Assembly: GCA_024336345.1 (NCBI GenBank)
Contig: JANFOG010000001.1
Span: forward strand, 2,914,001-2,978,000
Reading direction: 5' to 3'
DNA: 64,000 nt
DNA from: Mariannaea sp. PMI_226
Taxonomy: Eukaryota > Ascomycota > Sordariomycetes > Hypocreales > Nectriaceae
The position numbers and the translations under genes were made by a program. Each line of letters begins with the position of its first letter. Position 1 is the stretch's first letter. This document shows, in pieces, positions 24,825 through 36,679 of the stretch. Below the pieces are notes generated by a model that saw only the letters and a list, made by a program, of their open reading frames with translations, made no database searches and was not told where the DNA came from.

Positions 24825-26488
24825 TCAGCTCATGGCCTGATCCGAAGTGACAGGATGTTGTGTGGCGGTCGCGTTGGTATTGATTTTTTTCTTCTCCTTT
24901 TTAGCCCACCGAAGGCCACACGCATTACACAGCGTTTTTGGACCGCTTGGTCCCTTTCTCCATTCAGGCGAGTCAAGTGTTCCTTTTTTTTTTTTCCATA
25001 TGTGAGTACTTTCGTGTCCCCAGTGGATGAGTAGGCAAAGAAAAAATAACTTACCACAATCTGTACACACATATTCTTCCGACGTCTTGAGCTTCTTTTT
25101 CTTTTCTCCAGTTCGTGGATCTCGATCCATTGGGATTGCAATGCCGGCGTCCCCCTTAATGAGCGTCGGACTTGCGTTCCCAGTTGTGATACCACGACTT
25201 CGCTCTCCTTCAATATACCGTAACCCAGTAAGCATCTCAATCGTTTCTGCATGTGATGAGCCTTCATAGCGGGCCATCTTATCCCGTAACGAATCTTGGT
25301 GTTTTCCAGCCGCAACGTCCTCGAGATTTTCTCTTGTGAGAGACGCGTTCCGGTTGAATTCTAACGGCGTATGGCTTCCGTCGATCCGGTTGATGAATGC
25401 ATTTGATGAGCCCCCTCCGGCCTCCGACCTGGCCACGTCGGATCGGGCCTCTTGACTCTGAATCCACTGCCTCTGAGCTTCATCGGCTTCTGCCTCCTCT
25501 TCTTGTCGAAGCTCAGCGATGCGTCGCTTCAGCCGCTCATTTTCAATCTTGTGTTCAAGAAAAGAGTCGAGGAGAGCTGCATTCTTTGTCGGATACGGGC
25601 GAGACATCATGAAAACAGCCTGACAAAAGGGGGACTGGTTGTTCGGGTTAGGAGCAAACCGAGCTCCTGCAATATGAGCGTGGCCGACCGTCTCAAAAAT
25701 TGCGTACTCGCCATCCTTCTTCTTGAATCGGTAAAAGAGACGCAAGGGATGACCTGAGGCGATTGACTCGTTGAGCTCGGCGACGAAGACTCCCTGGTCA
25801 TCTGGATGTATCAAGTCCTTGAGGAATCGATCTTGAATCTCTTCAGTGGCGTAGCCGGTGACATTGAGAATGCTAGGGGATGCATATCTGATTCGACCGT
25901 TGGTATCCAGAATCTGGAGAAAGTCCTTGAGTTCCTCAACCACCTTTGCCGGCCAGTTCCTGCGCTTGGTGAACTCGGTGAGTGTACTGTTGCTGCTTTG
26001 GCTGGCTTGCCCCAAAGAGCCTGGGGGCAAAGGCCCAGCCCCTGGAACATTGTTGTCCGCAGTATTGAACTGATTTTCGGCTCTCGCAATTGATTCTTCG
26101 GTCGCGGTAGCATCAGGCCCGTTAAGATCGAGGTTGAGAGCAGCGTCGTCCGCAGACTCGAGTGTCATAGGCACGTCGACGTCGGCGATTGCGCCGAGCA
26201 TGGTGTTATCGACGAAAGCCATGTAATCTTGGTTCTGCGCGACGGCGCCCACCTGCAAAGAGTTAGCAGTGGTGATTGCCGAGGCTGTCAGGAAGCACAG
26301 AAGCTTCCTGGCGGGAGGGTGAAAGCAACCTGGCCAGATAAGTCATGGAAAGACGGGATCTCGAAGTTGGCGAAACCAAAGTAGCTTGGGTTTGGAGGGG
26401 GAGGGGGCGGAGGTGGAGGTGGAGGTGGTCCGTGGGACATGTTTGAGGCGCCGCTCCCGTCTCTCATGTGGGAATTCAATAATTGCAT
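24825..26488 (-). CDS. wc-2: White collar-2, PAS/GATA blue-light transcription factor subunit
   Basis: Three exons on the minus strand, 26488-26330, 26252-25055 and 24982-24825, give 504 residues (Neurospora WC-2 is about 530). WC-2 pairs with the photoreceptor WC-1 to bind light-response elements and drive the clock. Residues 20-31 are a run of twelve prolines. The PAS domain is at about 165-275 ([36 protein letters not shown]). A Glu-rich helix (about 290-320) follows. The GATA zinc finger is at 449-474: [25 protein letters not shown]. The last intron (24983-25054, 72 bp) splits the finger after CTDCG, has a GTAAGT donor and, unusually, a poly-A run before its acceptor. It has no stop and keeps frame. 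Met8 and Met17 are alternative starts. The leader upstream of 26488 is long. Nearest divergent gene is RAD50. Confidence 0.95.
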
Positions 26489-29199
26489 TGGCGAAGGAGC
26501 TCCTTACAACAACCAAGAGCTCAGTAAACTCGGCACCTTATTATTAGTGGGCAAAGCTCAATTGGACCTTGAAATCGACTAGCAGCAGACGGGAAAAATT
26601 GATACTTGTCACCTGAAAGGATCAAGCAAACGATGACGAGAATATGAAATAAATGCTGGGCAAGAATGATGCGAAGAGATCGGGAGTATCTGGAGCATGT
26701 ATTTCCTTGAAGCAAAAGAAAGCAATAAAAGAAAGAAAGGGAACCTGAGGTCGCAATCTTTGTTCGCAACCTGTATTCGCTACCTTGTCCACAAGGTCGC
26801 TTCGGGATTTACCACCAAGTGCACGTGCTTGGTGGACAATCAGTCAGGCAGATTGAATGAAATGCAAGGAGAAGCAGCGTAAACTCGGAGGGGGGTCAGA
26901 AGGCATAAAATAAAGAATAAAAAAAGAAAAAACCCTCAAGAAGAAGTTCCTCTAGAGCAGGCGCAGCTTAAAGAAAAGAATGAGACGAGGTAGTTGAATA
27001 GAAAGAAGCGAGAGTGTGGGAGCAAGGAGAAGAGCAGAGGGAGAAACCCCACGAAGGAGAGGACAATAGAATGTATGCCTACAACACTGCTCAGGGATTT
27101 GACTGTAACCAGGGACCAGAATCACCTGGAACGAGCGCAAGATAGAAGTGAAGAAGATAACACGACAGAAATACGACAGTGTGCAAAAGGGAAGCAGACG
27201 TATGAAATGAGACGCAAACGTTGCACAACTTTGGCCAGACCCTAACTTCGGGCAAACCTGGCTGCTACCGTTTCTTATGGAATCCGACCCGAATCTACCA
27301 ACCTAGCCTGGTAGGCAGCTTGCTGAATAGGTACTGTACCGTACATACCAAAATGGGCTTGCGGCGATCAAGGCCAATTTCTCACAGTACTTCCGCGCCA
27401 TCTGGCCGCCTCGTGCTCAGATAGTGGGTGCAGTCCAATGGGACTGGCAACGGGTCAAATTCAAGGACTGTTAAGGGCTCCATGCTATGCCCCATCCTCC
27501 GGAGGAAACCTCCCGGTAAAAGCGGGTTTTTCCGCTACCTCGTTCAAACCTCATTCAAATAATGGCCGACATAACACACCAGCGACTTGGAGCCAGCAAC
27601 GTAGAGGCAGGTGTTCACGAAATACTTGGGTAAATATCTCGGCAAATAGGTACCTAACCACCATGATACAATGTCGCTTGTCTCGCTTGACCCCCATGCA
27701 GAATCTTTAGCCACAACCGATACATGCACTCAGCATTGATTAGCTACTAGCATATTCTTCAGGAGACTCTGGTTTTTTACCGAGTATCCATCGTAAGTGG
27801 CTGTCCCCTTTTACAAGCTGTGGCCCGAGACCTGATACATCATTTTCAAGGTGCTCTAGGGCGACTGGTACCAGTGATATGAAGAGACTAACTCACCAAG
27901 AGGCACAGCTCAGCTTATGCTGTAGTGGTGTGGACGCAGAGGTGGAGGCGAGAGGCGGCAGACCCTTATTCAACCCTATACTACGTAAGTTAGTTCATAG
28001 CCCTCTGGTTTGATATGGCTGTTTCGCCTTGGATATTCGGAACGCTCAGACCTCACTACCAATGCGTATTCAATTTAGTAGGTGCCAAATGTCACCGTAG
28101 GGGGATTGACCGTTGGAAAGATTATGGTGGCGGTGGCGGTGGCTTTTTTGGCTGGCTGACGTACACATGTTAGTAGTGAAAACAGGACATCCAAGATATC
28201 CAGGATTAGCAGTTGCTGTAATTGTTCAAGCTGATGTCGTTACATAGTAATTCCTTACCTCTTGCAGGTAGGCGCTTTTTGGGGGGAGTGGCACAGTGGA
28301 TGAGTGGATTGTCTCGTGCTGCTTGCGCCTGGCACTTCCAGGGTCCTTTCATAACCACCGCCACTTCACCCTTGAATACATACTATGGTAGCACCCATCC
28401 AGCCTGCCAAACCTGCATCGTCTTTGAAGAGACTAGGATAACTTGTGAAAGCCCTGCTTTCTGAGATGCCTGATAGCTCTAGAAGTCTTACTCTGCGTTT
28501 ATTGCGTCATAGTACAGTACAAACAACAAAGTATCCGAGCAGGTGTTTGAGAAAAGGTGCCTAAATTGTATAGCAAATACTTGATCAAACTCGAAACCTA
28601 ACTGTGTGCCGCTATTGTGACCCACGCCGACATTCTTCGGGCTCAAAGCACCCATCACAAACGGCAAGGTGTACAGGTACTTGCTTCTTTTCAATATCTC
28701 AAATTCTAGTTCTATAAATGGTTGGACTTCATCAGCCAATGTACCTAAATAGGTAACAGTAATTCGCAAACAAACTTGTGGGTGGCCTGCGGACTAGTCC
28801 TGCAATGGCTCCCGGATAGACCAAGGATAAGTTGCCTTAAACTAGAACAGGATATTTAGGCACTATAGGTATTTCTACCTGGGTACCGCAGTAGTTTGGG
28901 CCAATGTTGGTTAGGTGGTGTGTTTGGATTACTAGTACGGAGTACCTGTCGTCTTGCTTGGAAGCTACCTGACGGGAAGCTCACGTGAGAACGCATACTC
29001 GTTCTTGCCCTCCAAGCGCGTCGCACATTGTTCGTCGCGTCACTGCCTAGAGGTACCTTGAGTCCCGTGAATGCCACAGTCCGAACGATCGCGCGCATCC
29101 CGTCCTCAAATTCTAGATTTCACATCCACGCGGTTGGCGAGTCTAGCAGGGACCGGCTTGCATTCGCTAACTTCCTCATCTATGCCGTAGTCACCCACC
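26489..29199. other. Divergent intergenic region between wc-2 and RAD50, about 2.7 kb
   Basis: Both promoters should lie here. The wc-2 side (26489-27200) is T/C-rich on the minus strand. In the middle a 94-codon minus-strand open stretch (28488-28769) has a protein-like composition but no ATG. Near 28290 a sequence resembles a tRNA A box but no B box follows. Palindromes of the TAGGTACC type occur near 27646 and 28868-28890. No gene is supported. Confidence 0.55.
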
Positions 29200-32100
29200 A
29201 TGTCGAAAATCGACAAACTGTCCATCTCGGGTGTTCGCTCGTTCAGCCCAGCGGTTAGAGAAGCCATCCAATTCAACACCCCACTCACCCTCATTGTAGG
29301 CTACAATGGCTCTGGCAAGACCACCATTATCGAGTGTCTCAAGTATGCGACCACCGGCGAGTTGCCTCCCAACAGCAAGGGTGGCGCCTTCATCCATGAC
29401 CCCAAGGTAAGACCGGAATCCCCTTGTTAGTCGATAGTGATGTCTGTACTTTCTCTAATGCTCCATAGCTCTGTGGCGAGAAGGAGGTCATGGCCCAAGT
29501 GAAGCTACAGTTCCGGTCGATTAATGACCGTCAACATGTCGCGACCCGAAGTCTCCAGCTCACTGTCAAGAAGACAACCCGATCACAGAAGACACTTGAC
29601 TGCTCGCTCGTGGTAGTCAATAACGGCGAACGTACCACTGCATCGACACGACAGGCGCAACTCGACGAAATTATTCCCGAACGATTAGGTGTCTCTCCCG
29701 CTATCCTCGATGCCGTCATCTTCTGCCATCAAGATGAGTCTCTCTGGCCCCTAAGCGAGCCTGCTGCTCTCAAGAAACGATTCGATGAAATATTTGAAGC
29801 TATGAAGTATACTAAAGCCATCGACAACCTCAAGGTTCTTCGGAAGAAACAGGTTGAGCAGCTCGGTAAACTTCAAAACGACGAAGCTCACAATAAGGTC
29901 AACAAGGACAGAGGCGAACGAGCTGAGAAGAGAATGAAAGCACTTCAATCAGAGATTGAATCCTCCCGCGAGACTTGTGAATCTATCACTACCGACATGG
30001 AAGAAACTCAAGACAAGATCCGGAGCATCCGCGAAACCGCAAACACCCACCTTGAAATTGTTCATAACCTCAACAACAAGCGAGAACAGCTTGAGTATAG
30101 ACAGGATGCAGTGAGAGAACTCAAATCAACCATTGAAGAACTTCACGATGACGACGCATCCCTCGAGAATAACCTTGCGCATTATGAGGATCGCATGAGT
30201 CATCTGCAAGATGAGGCAGACAGCAACAAATCGCAATACAACGAATTGCAAAGAGAGCTTGCCCAATCACGAAAGGATCTCTCAGGGAGACTTGCCGAAC
30301 AAGGAAAGCATCAATCTGATAAGGATAAGTATGAACGCCAGCTCAAGATGCGCATGGAGGTCATTCAAGAAACTGCACAGACCTATGACTTCTCAGGCTT
30401 TGATGGGGAACTGAACGATCAACTTGTCAAATCTTTCAACGAGAAGCTTCAGAAACTTCTTGGGGACAAGAAACGAGACCTTGAACGACTACAAAAAGAG
30501 AACTCAGCCGAACTGGATACTGCCACAAGCGTCATCACCGAACTGGAAGGTCGAAAAGCTGCTCGAACGCAGGATCGAGTCTCAGCAAAGCAACGGATGA
30601 ACGCTATAGAGAAGCGTACTAGTGTTCTTCAGAATGAGGCTGGGAGGATTGACGTGGATGAAGGCGGGAAAGCCATCCTAGACGGACAACTGGAAGACCT
30701 TGAGACGACTTTTCAAACAGTGCAGAAAAGTTTTGAGGCTTCAGACTGGGATCGCCAGATATCAGAGGAAAACGACAGGCTACACCAACATGAGAACGAG
30801 AACGAGAAACTTGGTCGAGAGCTTGTTGAGTGCACTCGTCTCGCATCTGATCGTGCCCAGTTAGACTTGAGGAAAAAAGAGCTGGTGGATCGGAAGCGCA
30901 AGCTTGATACCCTGACAAGCACATGGAAACAGAAACTGGACAAGGCCATTGGCACTGAATGGCAACCGGAAACGCTGGATGATAAATTTCAGACCATTCT
31001 TAAAGAACAGAACAAATTTGTGGCGGAAGCTCAAAAGCGTCGGGATCAAACCAAGCAAAAGCAACAGAAGGTTGAATTCCGGTTGAGAAATGCAAAGGAG
31101 ATGCTGGAAAAGAGTACGAAAGAATCTACAAGCTGCCAGCAGCAAGTTGTCGATGCGCTTCAGATTGTCAGAGACAACTCTATCGTCGAAGACTATCCAG
31201 AAGAAGTTTCTGCGGTGGAGCAACAGGTTGAGGACCTCAGAAACGAGCTGAGTCTTTTTGACGCTCTAGTGGACTACTACAACAAGTGTAAGCGTATGCT
31301 CGAGGCGAAGAGAAAGTGTCTCCTATGTGACCGACACTTCGATGACAATCAAGCCGCTAGTCTTGACCGGCTGAGCAAGAAGATCGAAAAGAATCTAGAT
31401 CCAAAAGGAAAGATCGAAGTGGAGAAGGACTTGAAAGAGTCTGTGGCAAGCTTAGAAAAGCTGCGTTCCGTTCGATCTGCTTTCGATACTTATGAGCGAC
31501 TGTCTGCCAAGATTCCGTCACTTCGGGATGAGTGCAAAGCTATCGAAAGCGAGTTTGATTCTCTAGAGCGACAAATGGAGGAGCAAAACTCAAGTGTCTC
31601 GTTAGAAGAGGAGAAGCAAAGGGACTTGGAGGACATGTCCAAGACCGTCTCAAGCATCAACCAGACAGTGAAGGATATAAGTGAATCTGAGAGTCAGGTT
31701 GATCGTATCATGTCTCAGCAGATGTCTGGCGGTTCCTTACGAAGCCCGGATGAGATCCATGAACTCCAAGCGAGCATCTCTGAACAGATGCGGAGTCTCA
31801 AGAGCCACATCTCGAAGCTGACCAGCGATCGACAGCGTATGAAGGACCAACTCAACTCTCTAGAGCTGGAAAAGAGTGAGTTGAGAAACAAGATCAGCCG
31901 CGCTAGTGGTCAGCTGGACAAGAAGAAGGATATTCAAAGTCAGATTACATCCCTAAAGGAAGAACATTCTCATCAGCGCGAGGTGATACAGCGTGCGGAT
32001 GAAGACCTTGAGAACATTGAACCCAGCATGAACGAAGCCAGGTCTGCCCGAGATGAAGTTTTACGACGTGGTCGGTCCAAAGAACAAGTCATCGTCGAGG

Positions 32101-33185
32101 CACGTGATGCTGTTGCAACGTCAGTCAATGAAATAAAAATGATGGATAGCGATATCCAAGATTATATCGATCGTGGTGGTCCTTCAAACCTTGCCTCAAA
32201 CCAGCGAGCTATCACGAACCTTGAAAAAGGTATTGCAGGTACCGAAAAGGAGATTACAGATCTCACTGTTCGCACCAATCAGCTCAAGCAAGATATTGAC
32301 AACGGGGATCGGAAAAAAAAGAATATCACCGATAATCTCAACTACCGAAAGCATCTTCGCATGTTGGAGGTCGTTCGCCAGGACATTTCCGAGCTTGAAG
32401 ATCGCAATGCCGATGAGGACTACGAACGTCTCCAAGCCGAGGCTCGGTCTCATGAAAACCACTACAATCGCCTCCTTGCTGATCGTGGCTCCGTTATGGG
32501 TTCAATGAAGACCAAAGATGAAGAACTAGGACGCCTGTTACAGGAGTGGGAAATGGATTACAAGGACGCGAAGAGGAAGTACCGTGAATCGCATATTCGT
32601 GTCGAAACGACCAAGGCTGCCATTGAAGATTTAGCTCAGTGCGGTTCGGCAGTCGACAAGGCCGTCATGCAATTTCACTCTCTGAAGATGGCAGAGATAA
32701 ACCGGATCGCCGGTGAACTTTGGCAGAGCACATATCAGGGAACGGACATCGACACCATTCTCATTCGATCTGACAATGAGTCAAACACTGGTAAACGAAA
32801 TTATAACTACCGGCTTTGCATGGTAAAGCAGGACACGGAAATGGATATGCGTGGTCGCTGTTCTGCTGGTCAGAAGGTTCTTGCGTCAATCATCATTCGC
32901 CTAGCTCTGGCTGAGTCGTTTGGTGTCAACTGCGGTCTTATTGCTCTTGATGAGCCCACAACCAACCTTGATCGTGACAACATCAAAAGCTTGGCCGAGA
33001 GTTTACACATGATAATCAAGGCTCGCCAAGCTCAGAGCAACTTCCAGTTGATTGTCATCACCCACGACGAAGAGTTCCTTCGACATATGCGGTGTAGTGA
33101 CTTCTGTGACAGTTTTTTCCGGGTCAAGCGCGATGAACGGCAGAACAGTGTAATTTCGAGGGAGAGTATTACTAAGATCTTCTAG
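29200..33185 (+). CDS. RAD50: DNA double-strand break repair ATPase Rad50
   Basis: Two exons, 29200-29406 and 29469-33185, give 1307 residues, the usual length for eukaryotic Rad50 (about 1310). Rad50 is the SMC-like core of the Mre11-Rad50-Nbs1 complex, which tethers and processes broken DNA ends and telomeres in the nucleus. Walker A is GYNGSGKT at 34-41. Two long coiled coils flank the zinc hook, whose Cys686 and Cys689 (CLLC) let two molecules dimerise. The ABC signature CSAGQK lies near 1200 and Walker B with the D-loop ([12 protein letters not shown]) near 1226-1237. The H-loop His is in VITHDEEFL. The only intron (62 bp) has a GTAAGA donor and CCATAG acceptor in phase 0. The start has an ACCATG context. 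The frame is intact with all key motifs. Confidence 0.98.
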
Positions 33186-34599
33186 TTGAGATTGATGATT
33201 TTAGTTGTTTGCCATGCCTTGCATGTTGGGAGTTACTCGGACGAAGTGTTAGATTTGTGTGATATGGAAGAGGCGTTATGTTATTTGAACCAGCCGTAAG
33301 CTGAAAACAAAATAATGGTACAGCAGATATCTTGTCTGATCAGAAACCTGGCAAACCAGTCAGACCAGTCAAACCATGCTCCATCGGTGGTTACATTTCT
33401 GAGCCATTCCGTGAGTTCCATGTCGAAACCGGCGGGATGAGCTGCTAAATCTACATAGTAGAGAGTTTCCTACACTTCACAGGCAGCGTGTTTGAGGGCG
33501 TGGTTCTTTTTTTCTTCTTTTTTTTTTCACATTTTTCTCTCTCCGAAGAAGTCCTTGACCCCTTTCAGTAAGTTAGTGCTTACGGCCGGATAATTCTCCA
33601 TCCTTTATCGGCCGAAAGAACTAATTCCTGCCTTGGGACCGTTTGTGGAGTTCAATTTGACGAGCTGAGGCTAGGGTGAGTCGTCTTAGTGGTAACCGCT
33701 TACTATGATCGACCTGAGCGAGTTACATAGTATACATGTTTCATCAGCATTGGCTTCGATAACAACAATAACAACCAGTAACGGACAAACTTTCTGGGTT
33801 GCATGACAAAGTCCAGCAGGTTTATTGAGATGCTCGGAGAACGATGGGGGATCCTCCATCAGGCCAATGACAAGGCAGTCCGAGGCTTGAATTCACCGTC
33901 AGAACCTTATACGAATACCAAGCCCGGAGCGGCATCAGGCGGACATCCGAAGCCGACCGAACCACGGTGAAGAGTCACTAGTCTCCATCTTGGAGCATGA
34001 AGCAAGCTCCAAAGTCTTCGGAATTACGAACCGGCAATAATCTAATTAGTCGCCCCTCAGACCCCCCTTGCCGTTGTAGAGGTTGCGTCTCCACAGCAAT
34101 CCTCCACAAGCAGACATCATTTCCATTCGCCTTACCTAACGCTCGCCCGAATCGGCTTTAGGTTATGGAAAGCTCACTGGTAAAAACGGCCTTGGGCCAA
34201 TATTGGTTGTGCCGGGTAGCCGATGCTCGGAATAGCTCCAAGTCAGAGGTTTTCGCTTTCGCCTCGCGTTCTGCAAACTCCGAAGGCTCTAACAAGAGGA
34301 GATGGGGAGGGTGGGTTTGTTTGTTTCTGTGGAAGGTTTTAAAGATGACCGTGACACTACAACCTGACTTTCGCATATCTATGTTTATAAGCAAAACTCC
34401 AGCTGCTCTCAGCCCAACGAAAGCCTGTAGTTAGGACATCCCCTTTATCAATTACGACAGCACTTGCTGAGAAATCAAAATAACTAGCCGGCCCGCGCCG
34501 CCTTCCGACGCGACTATATCATAGATCCTGGCCCCTCTCTTGGATGGTTAGAGCTATCCACACCAAGCTTCATACGCCTCTCTCTACCACTTAGTCACC
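33186..34599. other. Intergenic region, about 1.4 kb
   Basis: Holds the RAD50 3' UTR and the promoter of the transporter. A T/C tract lies at 33504-33542. Overlapping frames at 34158-34434 on both strands look accidental. No gene is supported. Confidence 0.65.
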
Positions 34600-36375
34600 A
34601 TGGCCGCCTCAATGGAGAGGAGGCCGAGTACAGACAGTACCCTCGATGTCGAGAGAGACGCGGATACTTCCGTGAAGACCTCAGAGACCCAAAATGTTCA
34701 GAGCTCCCCGGCCGATGCGCCTCCGGACTCAGGTCCCAAGCCCAGTGAACCTGAGGCCAGCCGCACCAACGTGGAAACGTTCCTTATCATGGCGGCTCTA
34801 TGTATAGCCTTGTTCCTTGCTGCCTTGGACATGACCATCATCACTACAGCCATTCCTACTATTGCCAATGAGTTTCACTCTAGCTCTGGATATATTTGGA
34901 TTGGTAGTGCCTACCTTCTAGGCAATGCTGCCTTCGTCCCAACATGGGGCAAAATCTCTGATATCTTTGGTCGCAAGCCCGTAATCCTTGCTGCCGCAGT
35001 CATTTTCTGGGTTGGCTCTTTGATATGCGCCCTCAGTCGAAACATGTCCATGCTTATCGCCGCGCGAGCCATTCAAGGAATCGGTGGCGGAGGTCTCATC
35101 GTCTTGCCCAACATTGCCGTCAGTGACCTCTTTTCGATGCGAAACCGTGGCATGTACTTTGGCATCTTGGGCATGGTCTGGGCACTGGCATCGGCCGTTG
35201 GACCTATTCTCGGTGGCGTCTTCACTAGCAAGGTGACTTGGCGATGGTGTTTTTATATCAACTTGCCCATCTCAGGTGTAGCCTTTTTCATCCTCGTCTT
35301 CTTCCTAAAGCTACACAACCCGAAGACACCTGTGAAGGAGGGTTTGCTTGCCATTGACTGGGCTGGTAGTGTTCTCATCATTGGCGGTACCATCATGTGG
35401 CTCCTGGGCCTCGAGTTTGGCGGTGTCACTTTCCCTTGGGATTCGGCGACCACAATTTGTCTCATCGTCTTTGGCATTCTTCTTGTTGGCCTTTTCCTCC
35501 TCTATGAGTGGAAGGTTCCCAAGTATCCCATCATCCCCCCTCGTCTCTTCTATAGCAGAAACAGCGCTGCCGCCTATGGAATTGCGTTTACCCACGCCTT
35601 CACCTTCATGTCCGGCAGCTACTGGCTTCCTCTTTACTATCAGAGTGTGCTTGGCGCTTCATCTCTGCTCTCCGGAGTTTACCTTCTTCCTTACGTGCTT
35701 GCATTGTCATTTGTTTCCGCAGGAAGCGGCATTTTGATTAGGAAGACCGGTATGTATAAGCTCGTCATCGTCGCGGGCTTCGTTGTCCTTGTGTTGGGCT
35801 TTGGCCTCTTCATCGACCTCGAGCCCCGAGCGAACTGGGCCAAAATCATCGTCTTCCAGATCATTGCAGGCATTGGCGTCGGCCCCAACTTCCAAGCTCC
35901 TTTGATTGCCCTACAAACCAATGTTGAACCCCGCGACATTGGCTCAGCTACATCCAGTTTCTCCTTTATTCGACAGTTGGGCACATCTATTTCTGTCGTG
36001 GTCGGCGGTGTCATCTTCAACAACGAAATGAACAAGCAGTATCCCAAATTAGAGAGGGAGTTGGGCCCAGAGCTGGCTAAGCTGCTGTCTGGATCTAATG
36101 CTGCGGGAAGCACCCAACTGGTCGGGAAACTGACTGGGCACGATGGCCAAGTTGCAAAGACGGCGTTCTGGAAGAGCTTGCAGACCATGTACATTGTTTA
36201 CACCTGCTTCGCCGCCCTGGGCCTGTTCATCAGCCTGTTCATCAAGCAGGTGAACCTGAGCAAGGATCACAAGGAGCACCAGACTGGGTTGAAGTCGCTC
36301 AAGTCCAACAAAGAGGAGAAGACGGTCCACGTAAGGGCTGTTGACGAACAGGAGAAGGAAACTTCTCCAAACTAA
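34600..36375 (+). CDS. MFS multidrug efflux transporter, DHA2 (14-helix) type
   Basis: A single exon of 591 residues. About 60 hydrophilic residues precede the first helix (FLIMAALCIALFLAALDMTI). The family motif LDMTIITTAIPTI, motif A (GKISDIFGRKPVI), motif B (RAIQGIGGGG) and motif C (GPILGGVF, followed by WRWCFYINLP) are all present, which marks the 14-spanner drug:H+ antiporter-2 group. Members export toxins, drugs or secondary metabolites across the plasma membrane. The C-terminal tail is charged and cytosolic. The substrate cannot be told from sequence. It lies tail-to-tail with a flavin monooxygenase (304 bp between stops), the sort of neighbour often seen in small metabolite clusters, but no biosynthetic core enzyme is nearby. 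No frameshift or missing motif is seen. Confidence 0.92.
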   Translation: MAASMERRPSTDSTLDVERDADTSVKTSETQNVQSSPADAPPDSGPKPSEPEASRTNVETFLIMAALCIALFLAALDMTIITTAIPTIANEFHSSSGYIWIGSAYLLGNAAFVPTWGKISDIFGRKPVILAAAVIFWVGSLICALSRNMSMLIAARAIQGIGGGGLIVLPNIAVSDLFSMRNRGMYFGILGMVWALASAVGPILGGVFTSKVTWRWCFYINLPISGVAFFILVFFLKLHNPKTPVKEGLLAIDWAGSVLIIGGTIMWLLGLEFGGVTFPWDSATTICLIVFGILLVGLFLLYEWKVPKYPIIPPRLFYSRNSAAAYGIAFTHAFTFMSGSYWLPLYYQSVLGASSLLSGVYLLPYVLALSFVSAGSGILIRKTGMYKLVIVAGFVVLVLGFGLFIDLEPRANWAKIIVFQIIAGIGVGPNFQAPLIALQTNVEPRDIGSATSSFSFIRQLGTSISVVVGGVIFNNEMNKQYPKLERELGPELAKLLSGSNAAGSTQLVGKLTGHDGQVAKTAFWKSLQTMYIVYTCFAALGLFISLFIKQVNLSKDHKEHQTGLKSLKSNKEEKTVHVRAVDEQEKETSPN

Positions 36376-36679
36376 ATATAAGCAGATTTGCGTGGTCCTC
36401 TCGAATGACGAAGATTTGTCCTGGGGTTATGCTCAAGAAGAAGCTCCCATGGATCATATTGATTAGTTGTGTATCATAATTTTCAACAAAAATGGCGTAA
36501 TGGTACGAGAAATAGACATAACACTGGGTTTAATAAACGACTTCCCCCTTCAAACTTTATCTTTAATTCACTATGATTGATATATTTGTTCTATAAAACT
36601 CTGATGCAAATCGTGATCATTTTTCCTTCCTCAACCATTTTCATCAATCATTGTTTTTGCTGCATACAGCACGAAACAT
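36376..36679. other. Convergent 3' intergenic region
   Basis: This 304-bp A/T-rich stretch should hold both 3' UTRs of the transporter and the flavin monooxygenase. No gene is visible. Confidence 0.7.

Noticed and set aside
28285..28360. tRNA-like A box (TGGCACAGTGG)
   Set aside because: No B box at the right distance and no cloverleaf pairing could be built by eye.
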